NCBI RefSeq assembly: GCF_002245655.1
Contig: NZ_NOIH01000026.1
Span: 94,767 to 158,766, forward strand
Source of the DNA: Thauera propionica
GTDB taxonomy: Bacteria > Pseudomonadota > Gammaproteobacteria > Burkholderiales > Rhodocyclaceae
Length of the DNA: 64,000 nucleotides
Reading direction: 5' to 3'
The number at the start of each line of letters is the position of its first letter. Position 1 is the stretch's first letter. Position numbers and translations under genes: made by a program. Below the pieces are notes generated by a model. It did not search any database and was not told the DNA's origin. It worked only from the letters and a program-made list of their open reading frames with translations. Below are positions 40,604-54,706 of the stretch, in pieces.

Positions 40604-41922
40604 ACTACGATGCGCGCGGGCCGCCATTCGGGCATGAGCCCATCGTGCCCCGGGGCGCAGGCGAACTCCGCCGCGACCCCAATGCCGCCGACCCAAGCCG
40701 GAGCCTCATCCACCCAGAGCACCGGCAGACGATCACGCAGCCACGCCGGGATGCCAGCCTCCTGGCACAGGTTCTTGAATTCGCGGCGTGGCCGGCCGGC
40801 CTCCAGCCGCAGCCGCATCCCCGGCCGCCGCCCGGCGAGCCGCAACGAATGTGCCTCGTCGAGCAGCGAACGCGCTATGCCCTGCCCGCGCACTGAGGTG
40901 AAACCGACCTGCCCTGCCCCCCACGGAAGCGTCGCTCCCCCACACCAGTCCCGAGGCTCGTAATAGTCGCCCCCGACGGACTCGAGCCACAGCAGGTCGC
41001 GATAGGCGCACAAGGCCATGTCACCCAGAACGACACGCAGCGGGTGCGCCAGTGCAACCACACGCAACTGACGCAGGGCTTCGTCCAGCCTGGCCTGGGC
41101 CGGCGCCCGCCAGCCGTGCCGGCGCGCCTGCCAGCGCAGCAGATTGGCGATACGCGCATCCGACAGCGCCAGTACGGCGCGGCGCTGCAAGGACTCGCCG
41201 CCGCAGGCGGCCTGGTCGAGTGCGGCAAGCTCGTCCAGCAGCTCGCTTGCCTCACGGAAGTGGCGGGCCGCGCGCGCCAGTGTCGGCACCGCGGCGGGAA
41301 AGCGCTCGCCAACCAGCGGCAGCACGCGATGACGGAGGTAATTGCGGCTGAAACGCACGTCGGCGTTGCTCTCGTCCTCGACCCACTCCAGCCCGCGCGC
41401 ACGCGCCCAGGCCTCGATTCCGGCGCGACGGCAGTCGAGCAGCGGGCGCAGGCGCCCCGGCCTGCCACCCAAAGGCGGCTCAAAAGAGGCCATCGCCGCG
41501 GCGCCACGCACGCCGCTGCCACGCAACAGCCGGAACAGCAGCGTCTCGGCCTGGTCGTCCTGATGATGACCGAACGCGAGCCAGTCGCAGGGAATGGCAT
41601 CCAGCGCCGCCAGCCGCTCGCGACGGGCTGCGGCCTCGAGGCCCGCGCGATCGTCGCGCGGCACCTCGACACGGATCAGCGAGAAGGAGACCCGCAGCTG
41701 CGCGCAGCGCGACGCGCACGCCTGCGCCCACGCGTCGGCATGGGGGCTCAGGCCGTGATGCACATGCGCCGCCTGCAGCGCGTAGCCGTGCTGCGGCGCC
41801 AGCTCGTGCAGCACCTCGAGCAGTAAGAGCGAATCGACGCCGCCCGACAGCGCACAGCACAGGCGGGCGCCAGGACCGACTCCCGCCGCCGTCAGCGCGC
41901 GGGAAACGGCCTCGGGCAGCAT
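40600..41922 (-). CDS. tilS: tRNA(Ile)-lysidine synthetase
   Basis: A 440-residue ATP-dependent enzyme that modifies C34 of the CAU-anticodon isoleucine tRNA to lysidine, so that it reads AUA. The PP-loop SGGVDS (residues 26-31) and HHQDDQAETLLFRLLRGSG are present, followed by the TilS substrate-binding domains. It starts one base after the accA stop, the common accA-tilS pairing. Confidence 0.95.
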   Translation of the reverse strand: MLPEAVSRALTAAGVGPGARLCCALSGGVDSLLLLEVLHELAPQHGYALQAAHVHHGLSPHADAWAQACASRCAQLRVSFSLIRVEVPRDDRAGLEAAARRERLAALDAIPCDWLAFGHHQDDQAETLLFRLLRGSGVRGAAAMASFEPPLGGRPGRLRPLLDCRRAGIEAWARARGLEWVEDESNADVRFSRNYLRHRVLPLVGERFPAAVPTLARAARHFREASELLDELAALDQAACGGESLQRRAVLALSDARIANLLRWQARRHGWRAPAQARLDEALRQLRVVALAHPLRVVLGDMALCAYRDLLWLESVGGDYYEPRDWCGGATLPWGAGQVGFTSVRGQGIARSLLDEAHSLRLAGRRPGMRLRLEAGRPRREFKNLCQEAGIPAWLRDRLPVLWVDEAPAWVGGIGVAAEFACAPGHDGLMPEWRPARIVV

Positions 41923-41923
41923 G

Positions 41924-42889
41924 TCAGGCCGCCAGTTCCTTGAAGCGGCCGTAGCCCATCAGCTTCTCGTAGCGCTGGGCCACGAGTTCTGACGGCGACA
42001 GGTGATCGACCTGGCGCAGCGCCTCGGCTAGCGCACGCTTGAGTGTCGCCGCCATCGCGCGATGATCGCGATGTGCACCGCCGACCGGCTCATTGACGAC
42101 CTTGTCCACCAGCCCGAGGGACTTCAGCCGCGCGGCCGTAATGCCCATGGTCTCGGCCGCCTCGGAGGCCTTGTCCGCGCTCTTCCACAGGATGGAGGCG
42201 CAGCCCTCGGGCGAGATCACCGAATAGGTCGAGTACTGCAGCATCATCAACTGGTCGGCGACCGCGATCGCCAGCGCGCCGCCGGAGCCGCCCTCGCCGA
42301 TGATCGTGCTGATGATGGGCACCTTCAGCTCGGCCATCAGGTAGATGCTGTGGCCGATCGCCTCGGACTGGCCGCGCTCCTCCGCACCGATGCCGGGATA
42401 GGCGCCCGGCGTATCGACGAAGGTGAACACCGGCAGGCCGAACTTCTCCGCCAGCTTCATCAGCCGCATGGCCTTGCGATAGCCTTCCGGCCGCGGCATG
42501 CCGAAGTTGCGCGCGATCTTTTCCTTGGTGTCACGGCCCTTCTGATGGCCGATGACGACGCAGCTCTCGCCATTGAAGCGCGCCAGCCCACCGACGATTG
42601 CCTTGTCGTCGGCAAACGCACGATCGCCGTGCAGTTCCTCGAAGTCGGTGAAGACATGCTGCGCGTAGTCGAGCGTGTAAGGACGCTGCGGATGACGGGC
42701 GACCTGCGCGATCTGCCACGGCGTCAGCTTGGCGTAGATGTCCTTGGTCAGGGACTGGCTCTTGGTTTCGAGGCGGGCAATCTCCTCGGAGATGTCCACG
42801 GCCGGGTCGTCGGAGACGAAACGGAGCTGGTCGATCTTGGCTTCGAGCTCGGCAACTGCCTGTTCGAAATCCAGAAAAGTGGTTTTCAT
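41924..42889 (-). CDS. accA: acetyl-CoA carboxylase carboxyltransferase subunit alpha
   Basis: A 321-residue subunit of the carboxyltransferase that, with AccD, makes malonyl-CoA for fatty-acid synthesis. Family segments include [34 protein letters not shown] and [15 protein letters not shown]. The ATG at 42889 ([10 protein letters not shown]) is the conserved start; the open frame upstream has no homology character. Confidence 0.97.
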   Translation of the reverse strand: MKTTFLDFEQAVAELEAKIDQLRFVSDDPAVDISEEIARLETKSQSLTKDIYAKLTPWQIAQVARHPQRPYTLDYAQHVFTDFEELHGDRAFADDKAIVGGLARFNGESCVVIGHQKGRDTKEKIARNFGMPRPEGYRKAMRLMKLAEKFGLPVFTFVDTPGAYPGIGAEERGQSEAIGHSIYLMAELKVPIISTIIGEGGSGGALAIAVADQLMMLQYSTYSVISPEGCASILWKSADKASEAAETMGITAARLKSLGLVDKVVNEPVGGAHRDHRAMAATLKRALAEALRQVDHLSPSELVAQRYEKLMGYGRFKELAA

Positions 42890-43000
42890 CCAACCGTTCC
42901 CACTGAAAAATGTGCGCCATTGTAGCGCCACAGGGCGCAAGTCGTGCCCATCGCATTCGGGCAAACGCAGTCCGGAATCATCCGGTTGCACTAAACGCAA

Positions 43001-43032
43001 GCGGGGTGACCGCCTTCCGGCAGCCACCCCGC
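43001..43032 (-). terminator. stem-loop downstream of the Bax-inhibitor-1 gene
   Basis: GCGGGGTG pairs perfectly with CACCCCGC, and the interior pairs GCTGCC with GGCGGT around GGAA. On the minus strand it is followed by TTGCGTTT, a modest T tract. It lies 23 bases past the stop at 43056. Confidence 0.6.
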
Positions 43033-43055
43033 CCAAGTCCCGCCGGTGATCGGCG

Positions 43056-43718
43056 TCAGTCGTTGTTCATGAAGCCCAGCAGGTGCAGCAGGCTGGTAAA
43101 GAGGTTGAAGATCGACACGAACAGCGACACCGTCGCCATCACGTAGTTGGTCTCGCCACCGTGAATGATGTTGCTCGTCTCGAACAGGATCAGGCCCGAC
43201 ATCAGCAGCACGAAGGCAGCCGAAACGGTCAGCGACAGCGCCGGGATCTCAAAGAAGATCGCGCCCAGGCCAGCCAGGAAGGCGACCAGGATGCCGACCA
43301 TCAGGAACCCGCCCATGAAGGAGAAATCCTTCTTGGTGGTGATCGCGTAAGCCGACAGGCCGAGGAAGATCGCCGCGGTGCCGGCCATCGCCTGCATCAC
43401 GATGCTGCTGCCGTTGGGCAGCGACAGGTAGGCGGAAATGATCGGGCCGAGCGTGAAGCCCATGAAGCCGGTCAGCGCGAACACGAACAGGATGCCCAGG
43501 CTGCTGTTGCGGAACTTGCTGGTCGCGAACAGCAGGCCGAAGTAGCCGACAAGCGTCACGATGATGCCCAGGCGCGGCGCACCCATCGCCATCGACAGAC
43601 CGGCCGTCAGCGCCGAGAACGCCAGCGTCAGCGACAGCAGCATGTAGGTGTTGCGGATGACCTTGTTGGTCGACAGCACCGAGGCTTCGGTGCGCGTCAT
43701 CGTCAGGCGGTTTTCCAT
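43056..43718 (-). CDS. Bax inhibitor-1/YccA family membrane protein
   Basis: A 220-residue protein with seven hydrophobic segments, matching the BI-1/YccA family. E. coli YccA modulates FtsH, which is of interest since hflK and hflC are also in this window, but the subgroup here is not assigned. The ATG at 43718 ([11 protein letters not shown]) follows AGGAAA; an upstream extension of 23 residues is unlikely. Confidence 0.88.
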   Translation of the reverse strand: MENRLTMTRTEASVLSTNKVIRNTYMLLSLTLAFSALTAGLSMAMGAPRLGIIVTLVGYFGLLFATSKFRNSSLGILFVFALTGFMGFTLGPIISAYLSLPNGSSIVMQAMAGTAAIFLGLSAYAITTKKDFSFMGGFLMVGILVAFLAGLGAIFFEIPALSLTVSAAFVLLMSGLILFETSNIIHGGETNYVMATVSLFVSIFNLFTSLLHLLGFMNND

Positions 43719-43817
43719 GCTTTGTTTCCTCCGGGGGAGAAGTGGATTTGTTTTGGGTGCCGGGGCCACGACGACGGCCTTCGGCACCAGGCCAGGAAAA
43801 AGGTTGGAACGACGGCT

Positions 43818-44162
43818 TCAGGCAGGCAGGGCCTCCATCGGCGCGTGATGTCGGACAGGGCGCTGGCTGCGGCGCACGCGCTGGGCAAGGACGCGGGCCA
43901 CGCGATCAGCCGCCTGATCCACCGCCGCACGCACGTCGAGCTGAGTGATCGCGAACACCACGTCGGGCAGGTTGCGCAGGCGCAGTTGTACCACGCAACG
44001 CTTGTCGCTGCCGCCACGCGGGCCATTGACGTCCGCGACCTTCACGCGCGCCCACTGGATGTGGTCGCGAAAACGTCCGATTGCGAAACTCATCCGGCGG
44101 CTCACGTAGTCACGCAGGACGGGAGCGGCTTCAACGCCATCACAATGCAGATCGATTCGCAT
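43818..44162 (-). CDS. HPF/RaiA-like ribosome-associated protein
   Basis: A 114-residue short protein resembling the hibernation promoting factor (sigma-54 modulation/S30EA) fold. It shows the pattern ...VKVADVNGPRGGSDKRC... with the repeated basic helix AAVDQAADRVARVLAQR. It is unlikely to be the main Hpf, which usually lies beside rpoN; this looks like the divergent short form often stand-alone in betaproteobacteria. Function is inferred from fold resemblance. Confidence 0.75.
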   Translation of the reverse strand: MRIDLHCDGVEAAPVLRDYVSRRMSFAIGRFRDHIQWARVKVADVNGPRGGSDKRCVVQLRLRNLPDVVFAITQLDVRAAVDQAADRVARVLAQRVRRSQRPVRHHAPMEALPA

Positions 44163-44304
44163 GCTGAGTCTCCTTGTGTAGTTGCGCATTGCCTTCAGGC
44201 TCGACGCCTGACGGATACTAAACCTCAGACGCTTCGATAAAATCTCAGTTCAACAGAATGTATATCCGTTTTTTTCGAAGCATCCACAATCGGGAACGCA
44301 GGAC

Positions 44305-45201
44305 ATGATCAACTACAAGCAGCTGCATCATTTCTGGACCGTCGCCCGAGCAGGTGGGATCGTGCGCGCGGCAGAACGTTCCGGACTCGCCCCACAAACC
44401 CTGTCTGGGCAGATCGCGACACTGGAGGCCGAGCTCGGCGTCAGCCTGTTCCGGCGACAGGGCCGCGGGCTGGCGCTGACCGACACGGGGCGGGTCGCGC
44501 TGGATTACGCAGAGGAGATCTTCCGGCTCGGCGACGAACTGGAGGAGGCACTGCGCAGCCGAGCGAGCGGCCGCACCGTGCCCTTCCGCGTCGGCATCGC
44601 CGATGTCGTGCCCAAGGCCATTGCCTGGCTGCTGCTGGCGCCGTCGATGAACCTGCCCGAACCGATGCGCATCGTCTGCCGGGAAGGCAAGTTCGACGCC
44701 CTGCTCGGCGAACTCGCGATCCACAAGCTCGACGTCGTGCTGGCCGACAGCCCCATGCCGTCGAACATGGATGTGCGCGGCTACAACCATACGCTCGGCG
44801 AATCGACGATCGGCTTCTTCGCCACGCCCACGCTCGCCGCAACACTCCAAGGAGGCTTTCCCGCCTGCCTCGACGGTGCCCCGCTGCTGCTGCCGGGCGG
44901 CGAGGCTGCAGTGCGCGGCCCGCTGCTGCAATGGCTCGAAGCCGCGCGCCTGAAACCTCGCATAGTGGGGGAATTCGATGACAGTGCCCTGATGCGCGCC
45001 TTCGCCGAGGCCGGCGCCGGCATCTTCCCGAGTGCATCGCTGGTGGGCGAACAGCTGTGCCAGCAGGATGCGATGGTGCATCTGGGCGACGCCGACGGCG
45101 TGACCGAAACCTACTACGCGATCTCGGTCGAGCGCAGGCTGACCCACCCCGCGGTGCGAGCCATCAGCGCGGCGGCGAACAAGGGGCAGAAGATCGGATA
45201 G
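44305..45201 (+). CDS. nhaR: LysR-family transcriptional activator NhaR
   Basis: A 298-residue regulator with an N-terminal winged HTH (INYKQLHHFWTVARAGGIVR) and a LysR effector-binding domain. The string LGEFDDSALMRAFAEAGAGI closely follows NhaR of E. coli, which responds to sodium and controls nhaA and, in E. coli, pgaABCD. No nhaA gene is adjacent. It is divergent from the HPF-like gene across a 142-base gap. Confidence 0.85.
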   Translation: MINYKQLHHFWTVARAGGIVRAAERSGLAPQTLSGQIATLEAELGVSLFRRQGRGLALTDTGRVALDYAEEIFRLGDELEEALRSRASGRTVPFRVGIADVVPKAIAWLLLAPSMNLPEPMRIVCREGKFDALLGELAIHKLDVVLADSPMPSNMDVRGYNHTLGESTIGFFATPTLAATLQGGFPACLDGAPLLLPGGEAAVRGPLLQWLEAARLKPRIVGEFDDSALMRAFAEAGAGIFPSASLVGEQLCQQDAMVHLGDADGVTETYYAISVERRLTHPAVRAISAAANKGQKIG

Positions 45202-45347
45202 AGATAGGGAATCACGCGCTGGATTTGCCAGCGCACCAGCGCTTGATCCAGAATCTCGCCCCTGACGCGGCAGGAAAGGAAGGACGGAAGGCAAAGCGCC
45301 TTCAGCCGCCATCGCATACAGGGCATTTGCGCAGAAGTGCGCAGAGA

Positions 45348-45432
45348 TGGTGCCGGGAAAGGGACTCGAACCCTTACACCTTGCGGCGGCGGATTTTGAA
45401 TCCGCTGCGTCTACCGATTCCGCCATCCCGGC
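45348..45432 (-). tRNA. tRNA-Leu (anticodon CAA)
   Basis: An 85-base class II tRNA on the minus strand with acceptor GCCGGGA/TCCCGGC, anticodon loop TTCAAAA (CAA), long variable arm, T-arm GGTTCGAGTCC and encoded CCA. It decodes UUG. It is convergent with nhaR. Confidence 0.97.
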
Positions 45433-45445
45433 AGGGAAGGCGCTC

Positions 45446-45475
45446 ATTATCCCTGAATACCGGCCATCGCAGCAA
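45446..45475 (-). promoter_or_regulatory. sigma-70 promoter of tRNA-Leu(CAA)
   Basis: On the minus strand TTGCTG (45470-45475) and GATAAT (45446-45451) are separated by 18 bases, 13 bases before the tRNA. Confidence 0.6.
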
Positions 45476-45508
45476 GCGGGCCAGCACCAACCGGGACCGC
45501 ACTCCCCC

Positions 45509-47687
<2,179 letters not shown>

Positions 47688-47716
47688 ACCCGACGCCCTC
47701 GCCGGCGTCTCACCCG

Positions 47717-47734
47717 GCCGGGGAGCTCCCCGGC
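47717..47734. terminator. perfect palindrome between tgt and yajC
   Basis: GCCGGGGAGCTCCCCGGC is an 18-base perfect inverted repeat 30 bases past the tgt stop. As RNA it forms a strong hairpin, but no T run follows, so termination efficiency is uncertain. It lies just upstream of the yajC promoter. Confidence 0.45.
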
Positions 47735-47737
47735 TAC

Positions 47738-47746
47738 TGATATAAT
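47738..47746 (+). promoter_or_regulatory. extended -10 promoter of yajC-secD-secF
   Basis: TGATATAAT gives a perfect TATAAT with an upstream TGn motif, 34 bases before the yajC start. A -35 box is not evident, as expected for an extended -10 promoter. Confidence 0.65.
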
Positions 47747-47779
47747 CGAGCGCTTTTTCGCTAACCCGGAGTAATAGAC

Positions 47780-48103
47780 GTGCTGATTTCCAATGCCTAC
47801 GCCCAAGCCGCGGGCGGCGACCCCAGCGGCGGCCTGATGGGCTTGCTGCCCCTGATCCTGATGTTCGTGGTGCTGTGGTTCCTGATGATCCGCCCGCAGA
47901 TGAAGCGCGCGAAGGAACACAAGGCCATGGTCGAAGCACTGGCCAAGGGCGATGAAGTGGTGACCGGCGGCGGCATCGCCGGCCGCGTGACCGACGTCGG
48001 CGACAGCTTCGTGCAGGTCGAAGTCGCGCCCAACACCGTGGTCGCCGTGCAGAAGCAGGCCGTGGCCACCGTGCTGCCCAAGGGCACGCTGAAGGCCCTG
48101 TAA
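47780..48103 (+). CDS. yajC: preprotein translocase subunit YajC
   Basis: A 107-residue single-pass inner-membrane protein of the SecDF-YajC complex. The helix LLPLILMFVVLWFLMIRPQM is followed by the cytoplasmic segment KGDEVVTGGGIAGRVTDVGD. It starts with GTG at 47780, preceded by CGGAG. Confidence 0.95.
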   Translation: MLISNAYAQAAGGDPSGGLMGLLPLILMFVVLWFLMIRPQMKRAKEHKAMVEALAKGDEVVTGGGIAGRVTDVGDSFVQVEVAPNTVVAVQKQAVATVLPKGTLKAL

Positions 48104-48217
48104 ACCCAACTGCCGCGGTGTCGGGGTAGCCCCCGCCACCGTGCCACGCCGGGCACGGTCCTGACTGTCGATGTGGGCAGCGGTCGTGACCCGGCGCAAT
48201 ACTGTTTGCCGCCGACG

Positions 48218-50080
48218 ATGAATCGCTACCCTCTCTGGAAGAACCTCCTGATCGGCCTCGTGCTGATCTGGGGCCTGATCTACACCCTGCCCAATTTCTA
48301 CGGCGAGGTCCCCGCAGTCCAGGTGTCCAGCGCCAAGGCCACGCTCAAGCTCGACCCGGCAACGGTGTCCGACCGCGTCGCTGGCGTGCTGAAGGAAGCC
48401 GGCATCGAGCACGGCGGCATCTTCGCCGACGCCAGCAGCGTGCGCGCCCGCTTTGCGAGCACCGACATCCAGTTGCGCGCCAAGGACGCCATCGAGCGCG
48501 CCTTCAACCCTGACGCCAGCGACCCTTCCTACGTCGTCGCACTGAACCTGCTGTCGGCCTCCCCAGCCTGGCTGACCTCAATTCACGCGCTGCCGATGTA
48601 CCTTGGCCTCGACCTGCGCGGCGGCGTCCACTTCCTGCTTGAAGTCGACATGCCGGGCGCGCTGACCAAGCGCCTCGACGCCACCACCGGCGACCTGCGC
48701 ACCCTGATGCGTGACAAGAACGTCCGCCACGCCGGCATCACCCGCGAAGGCAACACCGTCGTCGTCCGCTTCCGCGATGCCGAGCAACGCGAGGCCGGCC
48801 GCCGTGCCATCCAGGACAGCACCGCCGACCTGCAACTGGCCGACCGCGACGACGGCGCCGATGACCTCAGGCTGATCGCCACGCTGACCGCGCAGGCCCA
48901 GCAGACGATGCGCGAGTTCGCGCTCAAGCAGAACATCACCACGCTGCACAACCGCATCAACGAGCTCGGCGTGGCCGAACCGGTCATCCAGCAGCAGGGC
49001 GCCGACCGCATCGTCGTGCAGTTGCCCGGCGTGCAGGACGTCGCCAAGGCCAAGGACATCCTCGGCCGCACTGCGACACTGGAAGTGCGCATGGTGGATG
49101 ACACGCCGGGCCTGCTCGAACAGGCGTTGGCAGGCAGCATTCCCTTCGGCACCGAACTGTACACCGAGCGCGGCGGATCGCCGCTGCTGTTGAAGAAGCA
49201 GGTGGTGCTGACCGGCGACCGCCTCACCGACGCCCAGCCCGGCTTCGACGGCCAGACCAACGAGCCCGCCGTACACCTGACGCTGGACGCCGCCGGCGCC
49301 CGCATCTTCCGCGACGTCACGCGCGAAAGCGTGGGCAAGCGCATGGCCATCCTGCTGATCGAGAAGGGCAAGGGCGAAGTCGTCACCGCGCCGGTGATCC
49401 GCAGCGAGATCGGCGGCGGGCGCGTGCAGATCTCCGGCCGCATGACGACCACCGAGGCCAACGACGTCGCGCTGCTGCTGCGCGCCGGCTCGCTCGCAGC
49501 ACCGATGGAGATCATCGAGGAACGCACGGTCGGCCCCAGCCTGGGTGCCGAGAACATCGAGAAGGGCTTCAACTCCACGCTGTGGGGCTTCCTCGCCATC
49601 GCGGTGTTCATGTGCGCCTACTACATGCTGTTCGGCGTGGTATCGACGATCGCGCTGGCAGCCAACCTGCTGCTGCTGGTAGCGCTGCTGTCGCTGCTGC
49701 AGGCCACGCTGACGCTGCCGGGCATCGCCGCCATGGCGCTGACGCTGGGCATGGCGATCGACGCCAACGTGTTGATCAACGAGCGCATCCGCGAGGAACT
49801 GCGCAATGGGGCCACGCCGCAAGCGGCAATCGCAGCCGGCTACGACCGCGCATGGGACACGATTCTCGACTCCAACATCACGACCTTGATCGCTGGCGTC
49901 GCCCTGCTGGTGTTCGGCTCGGGCCCGGTGCGCGGCTTCGCGGTGGTGCACTGCCTGGGCATCCTGACCTCAATGTTCAGCGCCATCCTGGTGTCGCGCA
50001 TGCTGATCAACTTCATCTACGGCCGCCGCCGGAAGGTCGACGCGCTGTCGATCGGCCAGGTGTGGAAGCCCACCAAGTAA
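48218..50080 (+). CDS. secD: protein translocase subunit SecD
   Basis: A 620-residue membrane protein that uses the proton gradient to complete protein export. It opens MNRYPLWKNLLIGLVLIWGL, has the large P1 periplasmic domain (about residues 115-450, beginning LGLDLRGGVHFLLEVD), then five helices including LTLGMAIDANVLINERIREE. Length is normal. The ATG at 48218 is the conserved start; the region 48104-48217 after yajC shows no other gene. Confidence 0.97.
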   Translation: MNRYPLWKNLLIGLVLIWGLIYTLPNFYGEVPAVQVSSAKATLKLDPATVSDRVAGVLKEAGIEHGGIFADASSVRARFASTDIQLRAKDAIERAFNPDASDPSYVVALNLLSASPAWLTSIHALPMYLGLDLRGGVHFLLEVDMPGALTKRLDATTGDLRTLMRDKNVRHAGITREGNTVVVRFRDAEQREAGRRAIQDSTADLQLADRDDGADDLRLIATLTAQAQQTMREFALKQNITTLHNRINELGVAEPVIQQQGADRIVVQLPGVQDVAKAKDILGRTATLEVRMVDDTPGLLEQALAGSIPFGTELYTERGGSPLLLKKQVVLTGDRLTDAQPGFDGQTNEPAVHLTLDAAGARIFRDVTRESVGKRMAILLIEKGKGEVVTAPVIRSEIGGGRVQISGRMTTTEANDVALLLRAGSLAAPMEIIEERTVGPSLGAENIEKGFNSTLWGFLAIAVFMCAYYMLFGVVSTIALAANLLLLVALLSLLQATLTLPGIAAMALTLGMAIDANVLINERIREELRNGATPQAAIAAGYDRAWDTILDSNITTLIAGVALLVFGSGPVRGFAVVHCLGILTSMFSAILVSRMLINFIYGRRRKVDALSIGQVWKPTK

Positions 50081-50107
50081 GCGCTTGAGGCGAAAGGACA
50101 AGTCATC

Positions 50108-51040
50108 ATGGAATTCTTCCGCATCAAGAAAGACATCCCGTTCATGCGCCGTGCGCTGGTGTTCAACGTCATCTCGTTGATCACCTTCGTGCTGGCAGTG
50201 TTCTTCCTCGCAACCCGCGGCCTGCATCTGTCGGTGGAGTTCACCGGTGGCACGCTGATGGAAGTGAGCTACGCCGAAGCCCCGCAGCTCGAACCCATCC
50301 GCCAGGGTCTGTCGGCCAGCGGCTACCCGGACGCGCAGGTGCAGAACTTCGGCAGCTCGCGCGATGTGCTGATCCGCCTGCCGAACCGCGAGGATCTGGA
50401 CACGGCGCGCATCTCCGAACGCGTGATGGAAACGCTGAAGGCCCAGGCCGGACCGGCACCGGAGCTGCGCCGCGTCGAGTTCGTGGGCCCGCAGGTGGGC
50501 AAGGAACTGGCCACCGACGGCGCAATGGCGCTGCTGCTGGTGATCATCGGCATCATGATCTATCTGGCAATGCGCTTCGAATGGCGTTTCGCGGTATCGG
50601 CGATCATCGCCAACCTGCACGACGTGATCATCATCCTGGGCTTCTTCGCCTTCTTCCAGTGGGAATTCTCGCTGCCGGTACTGGCGGCGGTGCTGGCAGT
50701 GCTGGGGTATTCGGTGAACGAGTCGGTGGTGGTGTTCGACCGCGTGCGCGAGACTTTCAAGAAGCGCCGGGACATGACGACGCCGCAGGTACTCGACCAC
50801 GCGATCACGAGCACGATCTCGCGTACCGTGATCACCCACGGCAGTACGCAGATCATGGTGCTGTCGATGCTGCTGTTCGGCGGCGAGACGCTCTACTACT
50901 TCTCGCTGGCGCTGACCATCGGCATCTGCTTCGGCATCTACTCGTCGGTGCTGGTGGCAAGCCCGTTGGTGATGTGGCTGGGCGTGTCGCGCGAGCAGTT
51001 CGTGAAGCCGAAGAAGGAGAAGGAGGAAGCGGTGGTCTGA
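50108..51040 (+). CDS. secF: protein translocase subunit SecF
   Basis: A 310-residue partner of SecD with six predicted helices. Characteristic segments are VEFTGGTLMEV and YSVNESVVVFDRVRE. It lies 27 bases after secD with AAAGGA upstream and is followed by a strong terminator. Confidence 0.97.
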   Translation: MEFFRIKKDIPFMRRALVFNVISLITFVLAVFFLATRGLHLSVEFTGGTLMEVSYAEAPQLEPIRQGLSASGYPDAQVQNFGSSRDVLIRLPNREDLDTARISERVMETLKAQAGPAPELRRVEFVGPQVGKELATDGAMALLLVIIGIMIYLAMRFEWRFAVSAIIANLHDVIIILGFFAFFQWEFSLPVLAAVLAVLGYSVNESVVVFDRVRETFKKRRDMTTPQVLDHAITSTISRTVITHGSTQIMVLSMLLFGGETLYYFSLALTIGICFGIYSSVLVASPLVMWLGVSREQFVKPKKEKEEAVV

Positions 51041-51063
51041 GGCCGCTGTCTTCCGGACGTGAG

Positions 51064-51087
51064 AAAGGCGCCGCAGGCGCCTTTTTC
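51064..51087. terminator. bidirectional terminator after secF
   Basis: AAAGGCGCC pairs with GGCGCCTTT around GCA, with T-rich runs on both strands. It separates secF from the convergent DUF2322-like gene. Confidence 0.92.
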
Positions 51088-51123
51088 TTTGCACTCCAGC
51101 CCTGCGGCACCCGGCTGCTGCGG

Positions 51124-51441
51124 TCAGACGGCAAACACCTGCTTGACCTTGAGCGTCTCGCCGCGCTCGATCAGGCCGATCAGGCGGTCGATGTTGGGGT
51201 GCTTGCCGGGGTTGGTGCGGGCGTCCTCGGTGTGCTCGGCGTACAGCTCGAGACCCTTCTTCGACGCTTCGGGGCTGATCGCACCGTAGAGTTGGGCGAG
51301 GTGGTTGTAGACCGCAAGCGAGCCGGCCTGGCCGGGCTTGTTCTCGATGGTGGCGACCACCGCATCGGCGGCGTCGATCAGGTTCAGCGCGGCGAGGTGC
51401 GACACACCGGGCAGGGTCTTGAGGTTGTCGGCGAAGGCCAT
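51124..51441 (-). CDS. DUF2322-like small conserved protein
   Basis: A 105-residue soluble protein (FADNLKTLPGVSHLAALNLI near the N-terminus) predicted as mixed alpha-helix without signal peptide or membrane segment. It resembles the uncharacterised DUF2322 family of betaproteobacteria; the family name is from memory and not certain. The ATG at 51441 has AGGAGAAC upstream. It follows purB by 88 bases on the same strand. Function is unknown. Confidence 0.7.
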   Translation of the reverse strand: MAFADNLKTLPGVSHLAALNLIDAADAVVATIENKPGQAGSLAVYNHLAQLYGAISPEASKKGLELYAEHTEDARTNPGKHPNIDRLIGLIERGETLKVKQVFAV

Positions 51442-51529
51442 CGGGTTCTCCTGGATTGAAAACGCCACCCGCAGGTGGCGCAAGATGGATGCAGCATGCG
51501 GGCCCGGACGGGCCGCATGCGCGTCGCGA

Positions 51530-53367
<1,838 letters not shown>

Positions 53368-53467
53368 CACACCGCCACACAAGACGAAGCCGGCGTCCCT
53401 CGTTCGAGCGTACGCTGGCCTCGCGTCGGGAGAGGCAGACCCGATGGTCGGCCTCGGAGGCGAATGA

Positions 53468-54706
53468 TCAGGAACGATAGTCCGCGTTGATCTTCACGTA
53501 GTCGTAGGAGAAGTCGCAGGTCCACACCGTGGCCGCCGCGTTGCCACGAGCGAGGTCGATGCGGACGGTGAGTTCCGCGTGCTTCATGATGCGCGAACCC
53601 GCCTCTTCCAGATACGACGCAGCGCGCCCGCCGTGTTCGGCCACCAGCACCGCCTCCTCCGGATTGCCCAGCCACACGCGCAGCTTCGACACATCCAGGT
53701 CGTCGATGCCGGCATAGCCGATCGCTGCCAGGATGCGGCCCAGGTTGGGGTCGGAGGCGAAGAAGGCGGTCTTCACCAGCGGCGAATGCGCCACCGCGTA
53801 GCCGACCTTGCGGCATTCGTCGCGATCCTTGCCCCGTTCGACCGCGATCGTCATGAACTTCGTCGCGCCCTCGCCGTCACGCACGATGGCCTGCGCCAGC
53901 GCGATCGACACCTCGACCACCGCATCGCGCAGGGCCTGGTAGTCGGCACCCGCGGCCGCGGTGATCTCCGCATTGCCAGCCTTGCCGGTGGCGATCAGGA
54001 TGAAGGAGTCGTTGGTCGAGGTATCGCCATCGACCGTGATGCTGTTGAAGGACAGGTCGGCCGCCTCCTTGACCAGCGCCTCGAGCACCGGTTGCGCCAC
54101 GGCGGCGTCGCAGGCGAGGAAGCCGAGCATCGTCGCCATGTTCGGCTTGATCATGCCCGCGCCCTTGCTGATGCCGGTCAGCGTCACGGTCCTGCCGCCT
54201 ACCTGCACCTGCTTCGACACTGCCTTGGCCAGCGTGTCGGTGGTCATGATGCCGTGCGCCGCGTCGAACCAGCCGTCGGCGCGCAGGTTTGCGATCGCCT
54301 TCGGCAGTCCGGCGACGAGGCGGTCGACCGGCAGCGGCTCGAGGATCACGCCGGTCGAGAACGGCAGCACCTGCTCGGTACCGATGCCCATCGCCTTCGC
54401 CAGGGCCGCGCAGGTTTCGCGCGCAGCGGCCAGACCCGGCTCGCCGGTACCGGCATTGGCGACGCCGGTGTTGATCACCAGCGCGCGGATCGCAGCGCCC
54501 GACAGATGCGCCTTGCACACCTGCACCGGTGCGGCGCAGAAGCGGTTGCGCGTGAAGACGCCGGCAGTACGGCTGCCCTCGGCCAGTTCGATGACCGTCA
54601 GGTCGCGACGGTTTGCCTTGCGGATGCCGGCCTCGGCAACGCCAAGGCGAACGCCGGCAACCGGCAGCAGATCGGCGGGATTCGGGGTGTTCAAATTGAC
54701 GGCCAT
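53468..54706 (-). CDS. argJ: bifunctional ornithine acetyltransferase/N-acetylglutamate synthase
   Basis: A 412-residue enzyme of arginine synthesis that recycles the acetyl group between acetylornithine and glutamate. It self-cleaves before the nucleophilic Thr in [16 protein letters not shown] (near residue 185), giving alpha and beta chains. It converges on apaG with a 100-base gap. Confidence 0.96.
   Translation of the reverse strand: MAVNLNTPNPADLLPVAGVRLGVAEAGIRKANRRDLTVIELAEGSRTAGVFTRNRFCAAPVQVCKAHLSGAAIRALVINTGVANAGTGEPGLAAARETCAALAKAMGIGTEQVLPFSTGVILEPLPVDRLVAGLPKAIANLRADGWFDAAHGIMTTDTLAKAVSKQVQVGGRTVTLTGISKGAGMIKPNMATMLGFLACDAAVAQPVLEALVKEAADLSFNSITVDGDTSTNDSFILIATGKAGNAEITAAAGADYQALRDAVVEVSIALAQAIVRDGEGATKFMTIAVERGKDRDECRKVGYAVAHSPLVKTAFFASDPNLGRILAAIGYAGIDDLDVSKLRVWLGNPEEAVLVAEHGGRAASYLEEAGSRIMKHAELTVRIDLARGNAAATVWTCDFSYDYVKINADYRS

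Noticed and set aside
53368..53467. Possible small gene or terminator between apaG and argJ
   Set aside because: Only weak hairpins without T runs are visible, and no frame has a start with a ribosome binding site.
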